A stretch of 64,000 nucleotides of DNA from CAZSSM01 sp964609385 (GTDB lineage: Bacteria > Planctomycetota > Planctomycetia > Isosphaerales > Isosphaeraceae): assembly GCA_964609385.1 (NCBI GenBank), contig CAZSSM010000019.1, positions 1-64,000 of the forward strand. The letters are read 5' to 3'. Both the position numbers and the translations under genes were made by a program. This document shows, piece after piece, positions 15,346 through 25,419 of the stretch. Under the pieces are notes generated by a model. That model ran no database searches and was not told where the DNA came from. It worked only from the letters and a program-made list of their open reading frames with translations. Each line of letters opens with the position of its first letter. The stretch's first letter is position 1.

Positions 15346-18300
15346 TTACTTCTTCGTCGTCCGACGTCGAGTCTGGGGGGTCTTCGCTTTGGACTTGGCC
15401 TTCGCCTTGGTCTGGATGACCTCGTCAACGGAGGCGAATCCGAGGTTTTCAGGGCGAGATTGACCGAGGTATTGCTCGACAGCGCGTTTCAGGAAATCGT
15501 CGAAGGCCTGCGTTTTCACTTCATCGAGGTCATGGCAGGCGATGATCACTTCGTAATGTCCCGGTGAAGACATGTCGAGCTGGATGCGCGGGTGGTCGTA
15601 TGGGATCGGTGGGCGGGTCCGATGGAACGGCTCTAAGGCGAGTTGTTCGGTGAGTCGGTCCAGGTCGAAGGCTCCTGAGGGGACGGTGAACTTGAGGACA
15701 AGGACCCACTCGTTGCCGGTATGAGCGGCCAGGAAGTGAGTCCGCAACCGACTGGCTCCACCGATCGTCACGAGGGTCCGACGCGACCAGTCGGTGTGGG
15801 CGAAGGTGCCCAGGCGCTGGACCGTGTCGATGATATGTTCCAGGACCTGACCGTCCCAGCGCACGGGTTTGCCGCTGATCGTGCTGCAATCGCGGGTATG
15901 CCAACCGCGACCGTCGACGATCCAGGGCGGCTCGGCGTCGGTCTCGGGCTCGGGGGGTCGTCTCATCTGCCCGTTGGTGGACGATCCAGCTTTGCGTCGC
16001 GAATCGGTCGACTTCGAGGTTGTCCCGTTGACGGTCGTCAGGGCATCATCAACGTCCTCGGTGGCTTGGTCGACCCTCTGGGCGCGTTTGCGTTCACGGA
16101 CCGGACCACGCTCCAAGACCGCTTTGAGGATCTGGCCGGTCAGGCTTTTGCGGACCCGGACGACCTGCTCGGGCCGGCCCGAGGCGACCAATTCGCCACC
16201 GGCCGAGCCCGCTTCAGGACCCAGGTCGAGGATCCAGTCAGCGGTTTTAATCACATCCAAATGGTGTTCGATGATCACGATCGTGTTGCCCAAGTCGGCC
16301 AGGCGATCGATGACCTCGAGAAGCTTGCGGACGTCATCCAGGTGCAGGCCGGTGGTCGGTTCATCGAGGATATAGAGCGTTCGGCCAGTGTCGGGCCGGG
16401 CCAGCTCGGCGGCGAGCTTGACCCGTTGGGCCTCGCCTCCGGAGAGCGTGGCGGCCGACTGACCCAGCGGCAGGTAGCCGAGCCCGACGTCGGCGAGCGT
16501 CCGGAGGATCCGCCGGACTTTGGGGACCTCCTGAAAGAGTTCTGAGGCGCCATCGACGTCGAGTGCAAGCACGTCGGCGATACTCTTGCCGCGGTAGGTG
16601 ATCTGGAGGATCTCCGGCTCGTACCGCATCCCTTGGCAGGCCTCACACTCAACCCAGACGTCGGCCAAGAAGTGCATCTCGACCTTGCGCTGGCCCATCC
16701 CCTCGCAGGCCTCGCAGCGGCCCCCCGACTGGTTGAAGCTGAACCGCCTCGACGAGTAGCCCCGCGCACTGGCCATCGGTGTCCGGGCGTAGAGTTCGCG
16801 GATCAGGTCGAACAGGCCGGTGTAGGTGGCCGGCGTCGAGTGCGGTGAACTACCCAAGGGCGACTGGTCAACGCTGATGACCTTGTCGAGCTGATCGAGC
16901 CCGTCGATACCGTCGTGGGCGCCCGGTGCCGAGCCTGCACGATGCAGGGCCTTGGCGGCGGCTTTCCAGAGGATGTCCCGGACCAGTGAGCTTTTGCCCG
17001 AGCCGCTAACACCGGTGACGACCGTGACGGCGCTCAAGGGGACTCTTGCGTCGATCCCCCGCAGGTTGTGGTGACGCGCATTGCGGATCTGTAAGGCCGA
17101 GCCGTCCACGTCCCGGCGGTTGCTCGGTACCGGGATCGCCTCGCGGTCGGTCAGGTACTTGGCGGTCAAACCTCGAGGTCGTTTGATCAGGTCGGCTGGC
17201 GCTCCCTTGGCGGTGATCTTGCCGCCGCCAGCGCCTGAGCCTGGTCCGAAGTCGAACAGGTAGTCCGACGCCTCGATGATGTCGCGATCGTGTTCGACCA
17301 GCACGACGGTATTACCCAGATCGCGCAGGTGACGAAGCGCTTGAAGCAACCGGTCGTTGTCGCGAGGGTGCAGCCCGATGGTCGGCTCGTCGAGCACGTA
17401 AAGCACGCCGGTCAGGCCCGAGCCGATCTGGCTGGCCAGGCGGATCCGCTGCGCCTCGCCGCCCGAGAGCGTGCCCGAGCGCCGATCGAGGCTCAAGTAG
17501 TGCAGACCGACGTCGACCAAGAATGTGAGCCGGTCGCGAACCTCGCGGAGCAATTCGCCGGCGATTTTCTTTTGTGCGGCGGTCAGCTTGAGCCGCTTGA
17601 TCGTCGCGAGGACCTCACCCATCGGCTGTGCACAGAGTTCGCCGAGGGTCTGGTCAGCGAACCGGACAGCCGCCGCATCGTCGCGGATCCGGTCGCCCAT
17701 GCAGGCCGAGCAGGGGACCTCGCCGATGAGCCCCTGGAGTTTGTAGCGGTAGACGAACGAGACCCGACCGGCCTCCTCCAGGGCGGGGAAGAGCCCTTTG
17801 TATTGGAACCGAAAGGCGGGCCGACCGGCATCGGGGTCGGCGGGGACGTCGAAGAGGCGGTCGCCGCCGCCGTGCAGCAGGAGGCGTCGTTGGCGGGGCG
17901 ACAGTTGCTCGAAGGGGGTGTCGAGATCGACGCCGAGGGCCTGGATGGCTGCGCGGAAGACGGGCGAGGCAGTCAGCTCGGGCCAGGCGGCCACGGCCCC
18001 TTGATTGAGGCTCTTGGCCGTATCCGGGATCAGCAAGGCCGGGTTGGCCCCTTGTTGGACGCCGAGTCCCTCGCACTCGGCACACCAGCCCAGCGGGCTG
18101 TTGAAGGAGAAATGATGTGGGGCCAACGGCTCGAAGCCTCGGCCACAGGACTCGCAGCGCGGGTCGAGACTGTAGGTCCGGGTCGACCATTCGGACTCCT
18201 CGAGTTCGGCGTCCACCCGAGCTACGACCAAGGTGCCCTGGCCCAAGTGGAGCGCCGACTCGACTGAGTCGGCCAGGCGGGCGCGGATCGAGGGGTCGAC

Positions 18301-21300
18301 CCGGAGGCGGTCGACGACCACTTCGACGTCAGGACGTTCCGCGGAGCCGGAGTCGATCGGGGGTGCCTCGTCGAGCGGATACGTCGTACCGTCAATTCGG
18401 ACCCGCGCGTAGCCGACGAGCAGGAGTCCTTCCCAGGGCGAGACGGTTGGATCGGCGTCCTCGTCGGGTGTCGGCGTTGCGAACGGCGCTAAGAGGTAGA
18501 TCCGCTCGCCCGCGTCGGTCTCCAGGATCCGGTCGACGATCTGGTCGAGCGTTTGGGCCGAGACGGGGACCTGGCAGGTCGGGCAGTGGGGCTGACCCAA
18601 CCTCGCGTAGAGGAGCCGGAGATAGTCGTAGATCTCGGTGACGGTGCCGACGGTCGAGCGGGGCGATTTGGCAGCGTTGCGCTGTTCGATGCAGATGGCT
18701 GGCGAGAGGCCGCTGACCTTCTCGACCCTCGGCTTCTGCAACGGCGCGAGGAACTGGCGGGCGTAGCTGGAGAGGCTCTCAACGTAGCGGCGCTGGCCCT
18801 CGGCATACAAGGTGTCAATGGCCAACGAGGTCTTGCCCGAGCCGCTCGGTCCACAGCAGACGGTCATCTTGTCGCGCGGGATGACCAGATCGACCCCTTT
18901 CAAGTTATGCTGTTGCGCCTTCTGAATGACGATCTCGGTCAGCGGAGCGTTACGGCCGCGTTTGGAGGTCTTCGTATCTGTGGCCGACCCGTTGACGATC
19001 GCCTTGGCATCGGCATTGGTCCGCGTTTTGGCTTTCGACGATCGGGGCTTCGTTGTTGAGGAGGACGACTCGCAACGGAGCAAGGGGGTCAGTGCCTGCC
19101 CGGTGAGGCTCTCAGGGACTTTGACGATCGCCTCAGGCGGGCCCTCGGCGACGATCCGGCCGCCCTGCTCACCGCCCTCGGGACCCAGGTCGATGACCCA
19201 GTCGGCCGTCTTGATCACGTCAAGATTGTGCTCGATGACCAAGACGGTGTTGCCCTGCTCGACGAAGCCGTGCAGGACCGTCAGCAACCGGTGGACGTCG
19301 GCGAAGTGGAGACCGGTGGTCGGCTCATCGAGGATGTAGAGGGTCCGCCCGGTGGGCCGCTTGACCAACTCGCGGGCCAGCTTGATCCGTTGCGCCTCGC
19401 CGCCTGAGAGGGTCGGTGAGGGTTGTCCGAGCTTGATATAGTCGAGACCCACGTCGTGCAGCGTCTGGAGCATCCGCGCGATCTTGGGCACGTTGGCGAA
19501 GTGCTCCAGCGCCTCCTGGACGTCCATCTCGAGGACGTCGCTGATGCTCTTGTCTTTGAAGGTGACCTGGAGCGTCTCGAGAGTGAACCGGTGCCCTTGA
19601 CAGACCGGGCAGGGGATCCAGACGTCGGCCAGGAAGTCCATCTCCAGCCGGTTGCTGCCGTTGCCCGAGCAGGCCTCGCATCGCCCCCCTTCGACGTTGA
19701 AGCTGAACCGGCCCGGGGCGTAGCCGCGCGCTTTGGATTCGGGCAATTGGGCGTAGAGGTCGCGGATTAGGTCGAAGAGTTTGATATAAGTCGCTGGATT
19801 GGATCGTGGAGTCCGACCAATGGGTGACTGGTCGATGTCAATGACCTTGTCGAGGTGCTCCATCCCTCGGATCGCATCGTGATCGCCCGGCTGACCGTCA
19901 GCGCCATTGAGCTGGGCGGCCAGGGCCTCTCGGAGGATATCGGTGACCAGCGAACTTTTGCCCGAACCGCTAGGGCCGGTCACGGCGATGAAATTGCCGA
20001 GCGGGAAGGCGACATCGATCCCTTTGAGGTTGTGGTGCCGAGCGCCGAGGACTTCGATGGCGGTATTGCCCGGGGGGCGTCGTTGTTCGGGCACGGCGAT
20101 CGTTTCGCGGCCGCTGAGGTACTTCCCGGTCAGGCTCTTGGTCGAGCGGGCGACCTGCTCGGGCGGGCCGGCGGCGACGATTTGGCCACCGCGGACGCCG
20201 GGGCCAGGCCCGAAGTCGACAAGCAGATCGGCAGCACGCATCGTCTCCTCGTCGTGCTCGACGACCACAACGGTGTTGCCCAGATCGCGGAGCCGTTGCA
20301 GGGCTTGGATCAGCCGAGCGTTGTCACGGGGGTGTAGTCCAATTGACGGTTCATCCAAGACATAGGTGACGCCTACCAAGCCAGCGCCGACCTGGCTGGC
20401 CAGGCGGATCCGCTGCGCCTCGCCGCCCGAGAGCGTCGGCGCCGACCGTTCCAGGCTCAGGTAGTGGAGCCCGACGTCGTCGAGGAACCCTAACCGCGCG
20501 CCGATCTCCTTGAGCAGCTCCTCGGCGATTAAGGCCGAGATCGGTTCGAGAGGTTCGGGCTGGTAGGCGTCGGACCAATCAGCGGTAGGCGCCGGCGGAG
20601 CTTTGCGGCCGGCGAGCCGATCGAAGAAAACCCGGAGCCGGCCGACCGGCCAGGCGCAGAGTTCGGGGAGGGTTCGCCCCCCGACCCGGACGGCCGACGC
20701 CTGACGATTGATCCGACCGCCGCCGCACATTGAGCATGTGCCGACCCGGATCGCCTCGGCCAGCTCACGCGCGATCGGTGCGCCCTTGCCACTCCGTTTC
20801 TTCTGCTTCTCCAAAAGAAGATTGACCACGCCGGCCCAGGTCGCCACGTAGGAATGATGCTTCTTGCGACCGGGATAGTGATAAACGATCGATCGGTCGC
20901 CGGTCCCGTAGAGCCAGGCATCCCGCCAGGTCGAGTCGAGGTCCTTCCAGGGTGCTTTGAGCATGGAGCCGGGCGGAGGACCGTCCCGATCGGCCTCCAA
21001 GTTGTTGGCGACGCATTCGTAGACGTGCTTGGACGTCTCGCTCATCGACTTGACCGGGCCGATCACCGCGATCGCGCCGTCCCAGACCGACTTGCTCGGA
21101 TCGGGAACGAGCACGTCGGGGACGACCTGGTGGCGTTCGCCCAGGCCGTCGCACCCGGAACACATACCCTGGGGGCTGTTGAAACTGAAGAGTTGCGGGC
21201 TAGGCGGTTCGAAGCTGATCCCGCAACGGAGGCAGGCAAAGTCGGCCGAGAGCTTTAGCTCGGAGGCGTCGTGGGCCGGTTCGTTGATGCCCTCGGGACG

Positions 21301-22041
21301 GCCGTTGGTCGCGGCGTGTCGGGTTTCGGGTGCGACGACGAGAGCACCTTGGCCGACATGGAGCGCTGACTCGACCGCCTCGGCCAGTCGATCCCGTTGG
21401 GCGGTGGCGACCTTGAGCCGATCGATGACGATCTCGATATCGTGCTTGACCTGTCGCGCCGGACTGGGCGGATTGTCGAGTTCGTGGACATCACCATCGA
21501 CACGGACTCGGACATAGCCTTGGCGGCGATACTCTTCGAAGAGGTCTTTGAACTGTCCCTTCTGCTGGCGGACCACCGGCGCGAGGATCAGGACCGGCCG
21601 TCCCTGTCGCGCTTGGAGGATCTGGGCGACGATCTGCTCGCGGCTCTGCGCGGCGACCGGATCACCACACTGGGGGCAGTGACCGCGCCCGACCCGCGCG
21701 AAGAGGACGCGGAGGAAGTCGTAGATCTCGGTGATTGTGCCGACGGTCGAGCGGGGATTGTTGCCGCCAGCCTTCTGCTGGATCGCGATGGTTGGGCTGA
21801 GCCCCTCGATCCGGTCAACGTCCGGCTTGGGCATCTGGCCGAGGAACTGCCGGGCGTAGCTGGAGAGGCTCTCGACATACCGCCTTTGACCTTCGGCGAA
21901 GAGCGTGTCGAAGGCCAGGGAGCTTTTACCCGAGCCGCTCACGCCGGTCATGCAGATCAGTCGCCCGTGCGGCAGGTCCAATGAGACGTCGCGCAAGTTA
22001 TGCTCGCGAGCGCCTCGGATGACGATCTCCGATGCGGCCAT
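15346..22041 (-). CDS. uvrA: Double-length fused excinuclease UvrA with C-terminal extra domain
   Basis: The protein is 2,231 residues from the ATG at 22041 (MAASEIVIRGAREHNLRDV); the open frame continues to 22212 but lacks homology there. It holds two complete UvrA copies. Copy 1 (about 1-950) has Walker A near 32 and 687 (GVSGSGKSS, GPSGSGKSS), LSGGEAQRI signatures near 535 and 876, and zinc-finger cysteines (CLRC...CSGC; CEAC...CPVC). A Ser/Thr/Lys linker spans roughly 985-1020. Copy 2 (about 1030-1960) repeats all of these (CGPSGSGKTS near 1059, signature near 1521, Walker A near 1676, signature near 1864). The last 270 residues add an unassigned globular domain (DGRGWHTRDCSTISGKPVRW) and a Lys-rich tail. 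UvrA finds bulky DNA lesions as a dimer; here the dimer is likely built into one chain. Long UvrA fusions are known in planctomycetes and Chlamydiae. Confidence 0.95.
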   Translation of the reverse strand: MAASEIVIRGAREHNLRDVSLDLPHGRLICMTGVSGSGKSSLAFDTLFAEGQRRYVESLSSYARQFLGQMPKPDVDRIEGLSPTIAIQQKAGGNNPRSTVGTITEIYDFLRVLFARVGRGHCPQCGDPVAAQSREQIVAQILQARQGRPVLILAPVVRQQKGQFKDLFEEYRRQGYVRVRVDGDVHELDNPPSPARQVKHDIEIVIDRLKVATAQRDRLAEAVESALHVGQGALVVAPETRHAATNGRPEGINEPAHDASELKLSADFACLRCGISFEPPSPQLFSFNSPQGMCSGCDGLGERHQVVPDVLVPDPSKSVWDGAIAVIGPVKSMSETSKHVYECVANNLEADRDGPPPGSMLKAPWKDLDSTWRDAWLYGTGDRSIVYHYPGRKKHHSYVATWAGVVNLLLEKQKKRSGKGAPIARELAEAIRVGTCSMCGGGRINRQASAVRVGGRTLPELCAWPVGRLRVFFDRLAGRKAPPAPTADWSDAYQPEPLEPISALIAEELLKEIGARLGFLDDVGLHYLSLERSAPTLSGGEAQRIRLASQVGAGLVGVTYVLDEPSIGLHPRDNARLIQALQRLRDLGNTVVVVEHDEETMRAADLLVDFGPGPGVRGGQIVAAGPPEQVARSTKSLTGKYLSGRETIAVPEQRRPPGNTAIEVLGARHHNLKGIDVAFPLGNFIAVTGPSGSGKSSLVTDILREALAAQLNGADGQPGDHDAIRGMEHLDKVIDIDQSPIGRTPRSNPATYIKLFDLIRDLYAQLPESKARGYAPGRFSFNVEGGRCEACSGNGSNRLEMDFLADVWIPCPVCQGHRFTLETLQVTFKDKSISDVLEMDVQEALEHFANVPKIARMLQTLHDVGLDYIKLGQPSPTLSGGEAQRIKLARELVKRPTGRTLYILDEPTTGLHFADVHRLLTVLHGFVEQGNTVLVIEHNLDVIKTADWVIDLGPEGGEQGGRIVAEGPPEAIVKVPESLTGQALTPLLRCESSSSTTKPRSSKAKTRTNADAKAIVNGSATDTKTSKRGRNAPLTEIVIQKAQQHNLKGVDLVIPRDKMTVCCGPSGSGKTSLAIDTLYAEGQRRYVESLSSYARQFLAPLQKPRVEKVSGLSPAICIEQRNAAKSPRSTVGTVTEIYDYLRLLYARLGQPHCPTCQVPVSAQTLDQIVDRILETDAGERIYLLAPFATPTPDEDADPTVSPWEGLLLVGYARVRIDGTTYPLDEAPPIDSGSAERPDVEVVVDRLRVDPSIRARLADSVESALHLGQGTLVVARVDAELEESEWSTRTYSLDPRCESCGRGFEPLAPHHFSFNSPLGWCAECEGLGVQQGANPALLIPDTAKSLNQGAVAAWPELTASPVFRAAIQALGVDLDTPFEQLSPRQRRLLLHGGGDRLFDVPADPDAGRPAFRFQYKGLFPALEEAGRVSFVYRYKLQGLIGEVPCSACMGDRIRDDAAAVRFADQTLGELCAQPMGEVLATIKRLKLTAAQKKIAGELLREVRDRLTFLVDVGLHYLSLDRRSGTLSGGEAQRIRLASQIGSGLTGVLYVLDEPTIGLHPRDNDRLLQALRHLRDLGNTVVLVEHDRDIIEASDYLFDFGPGSGAGGGKITAKGAPADLIKRPRGLTAKYLTDREAIPVPSNRRDVDGSALQIRNARHHNLRGIDARVPLSAVTVVTGVSGSGKSSLVRDILWKAAAKALHRAGSAPGAHDGIDGLDQLDKVISVDQSPLGSSPHSTPATYTGLFDLIRELYARTPMASARGYSSRRFSFNQSGGRCEACEGMGQRKVEMHFLADVWVECEACQGMRYEPEILQITYRGKSIADVLALDVDGASELFQEVPKVRRILRTLADVGLGYLPLGQSAATLSGGEAQRVKLAAELARPDTGRTLYILDEPTTGLHLDDVRKLLEVIDRLADLGNTIVIIEHHLDVIKTADWILDLGPEAGSAGGELVASGRPEQVVRVRKSLTGQILKAVLERGPVRERKRAQRVDQATEDVDDALTTVNGTTSKSTDSRRKAGSSTNGQMRRPPEPETDAEPPWIVDGRGWHTRDCSTISGKPVRWDGQVLEHIIDTVQRLGTFAHTDWSRRTLVTIGGASRLRTHFLAAHTGNEWVLVLKFTVPSGAFDLDRLTEQLALEPFHRTRPPIPYDHPRIQLDMSSPGHYEVIIACHDLDEVKTQAFDDFLKRAVEQYLGQSRPENLGFASVDEVIQTKAKAKSKAKTPQTRRRTTKK

Positions 22042-22264
22042 CGGCTTGAGGTCCTGGCGCGTCGCGACGGCGAGGCACGCGCCGAGCGATGCGAGGGATG
22101 AGGGGAGGTTGATTGGATCGCCGCCGCCTGGAGAGCGAAGCGCATCGAGCGATCGGACCCGCGTCCCTCGGGTCGACCGCTCGACGTTTGTACCATAGCC
22201 AGACCACACCACGGTTGTCCAGTGGTCTTGGCAGGCCCCGGACCGCCCCCGCCCCGATCCGGGG

Positions 22265-22287
22265 AAAGAACCCCGAGAACCTCGGGG
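22265..22287 (-). terminator. Intrinsic terminator after the sulfatase pair
   Basis: On the minus strand CTCGGGG-type arms (22271-22277 and 22281-22287) form a perfect 7-bp GC stem with a 3-nt loop, followed by TTCTTT. It lies 10 bp beyond the stop of the downstream sulfatase and before uvrA, which points the same way, so it should separate the two transcripts. Confidence 0.65.
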
Positions 22288-22296
22288 GGCGATCGA

Positions 22297-23748
22297 TCAG
22301 CGGCTCGGCAGGACAGGCGGGCCGAGCCGATCCCGATAGGTAGCGTAGCGGCGTTTGAGGGCGTCAAGGATTCCGGCGTGTTCGGGGGTCCCGATCAGGT
22401 TCCTTCGCTCCAACGGGTCTTTGAGTAAATCGAACAGCTGCTCATAACCATGGGAAGGTTCATCGAGATACGTGACGTACTTCCAACGCTCGGTCCGGAC
22501 GCCGTCGCTCTGGGGGATCCGGCCTCGGTAACCGAAGTGGTGTTCGTAGAAGAAATCGTCGCGCCAATTGTCGGCCTCGCCGGTGATCAAGGGTGCCAGG
22601 TCACGGCCGTCGGTCGATTCGGGCGGAGTCAGGCCGGCGCGGGTCAGGATCGTCGGCGCCAGGTCGATGTTCAGTACGAGGCCCTCGGGGCGGGTCCCAC
22701 GGAGCGACTCGGGCAGGCCCGGGTCGCGCATGACCATCGGGATCCGGATCGATTCCTCATACATCAGCCATTTGCCCGAGAGCCCATGCTCGCCGAGCAG
22801 GAAGCCGTGGTCGGAGGTGAAGACGACGACGGTCTCATCGAGCCGATCGGCTTTCCGGAGGGCGTCGATGACTTTGCCGACGGAACGGTCGACGCCGGCC
22901 AGGCAGCGGAGATATTGCTTGACGAACTCTTGGTAGGCTTCCGTTGTCGGGTGTCGACGCTCCAAGCGGGTGCGACCTTCGGAGACCTGGATCGCCTCGG
23001 ACTGCGATTGCAGATCGGACGTGCTGTAGGTCGGCGGAACGATCACCGGGTCGTCGATGAACAGCGAGCCGTCGATCGGGTCGGGCGTGAACGGGTCGTG
23101 CGGCGACTTGTAGAGTACGAGCAAGCAGAACGGCTGATCGGCCGGAGTCTGCTCGATGAATCGGACCGACTGTCGCGCTAACCATTCGGAGTTGTGGATC
23201 CGTTCGCCTTCGAAATCCTGGAAGAACCGCCCCTGACTGCCCGTGGCGTCCCAGGCGTTGAAGATGGCGCGGGGCTCATTGCCATTGAGGCCCCACTTGC
23301 CGAAGCAGCCGGTCCGATAGCCGGCCTGTTGAAGCAATCCTGGGAACGTTCTGGCGAGTTGGTCGTCGCTCAAAGGGGTGGCGAAGTCGGCGATCCTGTG
23401 GTTCCGAGCGTACTGCCCGGTGTAGAAACTGGCTCTCGAGACGCAGCAGATTGCCGTGGTGACGAAGGCGTTGCGGAAGGCGACGCCCTCATCGGCCAGC
23501 CGGTCGATGTTCGGTGTCCGGAGCAGGGGATGCCCTTCCAGGCCCAGGCAGTCGGCGCGTTGGTCGTCGGTGATGAACACGACGAAACTAGGCCGTTTCG
23601 ACGGATCATCTTTCGCAGACGCCCCGAAAGTCATCGACGGGATCATTGCCGAGCCGAGCCCGACAATCAGGGCGATCAGGCCTAGCGGGGCAATCGCGGG
23701 TCGATGGCGGTTCAGTCGGGGCAAGAGGTGCAGGAAAGTCATCACCAT
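22297..23748 (-). CDS. Exported sulfatase (type I, formylglycine-dependent)
   Basis: The protein has 483 residues with an N-terminal membrane/signal segment (PLGLIALIVGLGSAM). The sulfatase domain opens with FVVFITDDQRADCLG (first metal Asp pair). The active-site motif is CCVSRASFYTGQYARNH: the first Cys is the expected formylglycine precursor and Val replaces the usual Pro. LVLYKSPHDPFTPD and VVFTSDHGFLLGEHGLSGKW provide the remaining metal ligands and catalytic residues. It hydrolyses sulfate esters, likely from polysaccharides, outside the cytoplasm. It lies 16 bp downstream of a second sulfatase, so both are co-expressed. Confidence 0.93.
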   Translation of the reverse strand: MVMTFLHLLPRLNRHRPAIAPLGLIALIVGLGSAMIPSMTFGASAKDDPSKRPSFVVFITDDQRADCLGLEGHPLLRTPNIDRLADEGVAFRNAFVTTAICCVSRASFYTGQYARNHRIADFATPLSDDQLARTFPGLLQQAGYRTGCFGKWGLNGNEPRAIFNAWDATGSQGRFFQDFEGERIHNSEWLARQSVRFIEQTPADQPFCLLVLYKSPHDPFTPDPIDGSLFIDDPVIVPPTYSTSDLQSQSEAIQVSEGRTRLERRHPTTEAYQEFVKQYLRCLAGVDRSVGKVIDALRKADRLDETVVVFTSDHGFLLGEHGLSGKWLMYEESIRIPMVMRDPGLPESLRGTRPEGLVLNIDLAPTILTRAGLTPPESTDGRDLAPLITGEADNWRDDFFYEHHFGYRGRIPQSDGVRTERWKYVTYLDEPSHGYEQLFDLLKDPLERRNLIGTPEHAGILDALKRRYATYRDRLGPPVLPSR

Positions 23749-23764
23749 GGTTCGGATCTCCAGG

Positions 23765-25213
23765 TCACCGACGGTTGCGATTGCGACGCGGGGTCGGCTG
23801 GATCGGCCAGGCGTCGTCGTCGGTCCGCGATGAGAGTGCCTCGACGGCCTGCGCGACGATCTCGGGGTTCGATCCGGAGACGTCTTCCGACTCGTCGAGG
23901 TCGACGCTCAGGTCGTACAGCTCGATGGGCCCTTCCAGGCCGTGCCGGATCGCCTTCCAGTCACCCATCCGGACGGCCTGATGAAATCCGCGCTCGTGGA
24001 ACTCCCAGTAGAGGACTGGGCTTGCCTCAAAGCTTCGGCCAGCCACCTTAGGGCCGACCAAGGCCGGCACGACCGATCGGCCGTCGATGTCGTTGGGGAC
24101 CTCGTCCTCGACGTCGGCCAGTTCGGCCAGTGTCGGCAGCACGTCCCAGAAGGCCCAGACCGCGTCGCTGACCCGACCCGGTTCGATCATGCCGGGCCAA
24201 CGAGCGATTGTCGGCACACGGATCCCGCCGTCGTGAAGCGAACGCTTGTAGCCCTGAAGCGGGCCGGAACTTTGGAAGAATTCCGGATCTGCGCCCCCCT
24301 CCTTGTGCGGGCCATTGTCGCTGGTGAACAGGACGAGGGTCGACTCGTCGAGGTCGAGGTCGGCCAGGCGCTTAAAGACCAAGCCCATGTCGCGGTCGAG
24401 CCGACTGATCATGGCAGCGTGACCCTTCTGGGGGTTGGGCCAGTCGCGGTTGTGATAGGGGGCATAGCTGGGAACTTCCATGCCGTCGCCCAAGGCGCGT
24501 CCAGCCTCGTTGTTGGCGTGGGGGATCGTGTAGGCCAGATAGAGGAAGAACGGCTCGTCGTGCGGTTCGTCGAGGAAGTGCAAGGCGCGGGAGGTCAGCA
24601 GATCGTGCGAGTACTGAGCTTTCTCCGAGGCCACACCGCTCTCCGCGACGTTGCCGACGATCGGGAACTGCTTCTCGTTGTTCCAGAGGAACTCGGGATA
24701 GTAGTTGTGCGCGTGACGCTGATTGAGGTAGCCGAAGAAAGAGTCGAAGCCCTGTCGGGTCGGGATCCCGGTTGAGTCGGCTTCGCCGAGCCCCCACTTG
24801 CCGATCAGGGCGGTCCGATAGCCAGCCCCTTGCAGGACCTCGGCGACGGTGACGTCCTCGGGCTCTAATGGAACTCTCGCGTTGCCTCGGACTCGAGCGT
24901 GCCCAGTGTGCTTGCCGGTCATCAAGGCGCAACGCGAGGGGGCGCAAACTGTGCTGCCAGCATAGACTTGGGTGAAGCGGACGCCCTCGGCGGCCATCCG
25001 ATCGAGGTTCTTAGTCCGGATCACCGATTGGCCGTAGCAGCCCAGGTCGCCGTAGCCGAGATCGTCGACCATTACGAGGATGATGTTGGGGCGCGACGGT
25101 TGAGCCGTCTCGTTCGAGGCGGCGAGGGCCGAGTCAGACCCGGCTAGGGAGGCGATGATGACGAGCAACGCCGAGCCGATGCGGCCGACGGCGTGGACGG
25201 GGATCGTTACCAT
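23765..25213 (-). CDS. Exported arylsulfatase-family enzyme
   Basis: The protein has 482 residues with a signal peptide (LLVIIASLAGSDSALA). Motifs are NIILVMVDDLGYGDLGCYGQ (metal Asp pair), the canonical STVCAPSRCALMTGKHTGH with formylglycine site C-A-P-S-R, IGKWGLGE (catalytic Lys), YLAYTIPHANNE, and LVLFTSDNGPHKEGG. The C-terminal sulfatase subdomain is present (GDWKAIRHGLEGPIELYDL). It is likely a periplasmic sulfatase acting on sulfated glycans. It is the first gene of a two-sulfatase unit. No sulfatase-maturing enzyme is encoded nearby, so activation must rely on one elsewhere in the genome. Confidence 0.94.
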   Translation of the reverse strand: MVTIPVHAVGRIGSALLVIIASLAGSDSALAASNETAQPSRPNIILVMVDDLGYGDLGCYGQSVIRTKNLDRMAAEGVRFTQVYAGSTVCAPSRCALMTGKHTGHARVRGNARVPLEPEDVTVAEVLQGAGYRTALIGKWGLGEADSTGIPTRQGFDSFFGYLNQRHAHNYYPEFLWNNEKQFPIVGNVAESGVASEKAQYSHDLLTSRALHFLDEPHDEPFFLYLAYTIPHANNEAGRALGDGMEVPSYAPYHNRDWPNPQKGHAAMISRLDRDMGLVFKRLADLDLDESTLVLFTSDNGPHKEGGADPEFFQSSGPLQGYKRSLHDGGIRVPTIARWPGMIEPGRVSDAVWAFWDVLPTLAELADVEDEVPNDIDGRSVVPALVGPKVAGRSFEASPVLYWEFHERGFHQAVRMGDWKAIRHGLEGPIELYDLSVDLDESEDVSGSNPEIVAQAVEALSSRTDDDAWPIQPTPRRNRNRR

Positions 25214-25419
25214 GGCAGGGCCTCTCCAAATGGATGTTGGTTCGTGGGAAACTGAGGATCACTCATAAGACTGACTAAACCCGATCGGCCGACCGGTCGC
25301 CTCGCGGGCGGATTGGGTTAGACTACCGGCTGTGTTCCCGGCGCACAATCGTCCGCTGGGCCTTGCTCGCATCCTCGTGATCTGCTCCATCGGCCCCATC
25401 GGTTAGGACCCGCCCCGTC

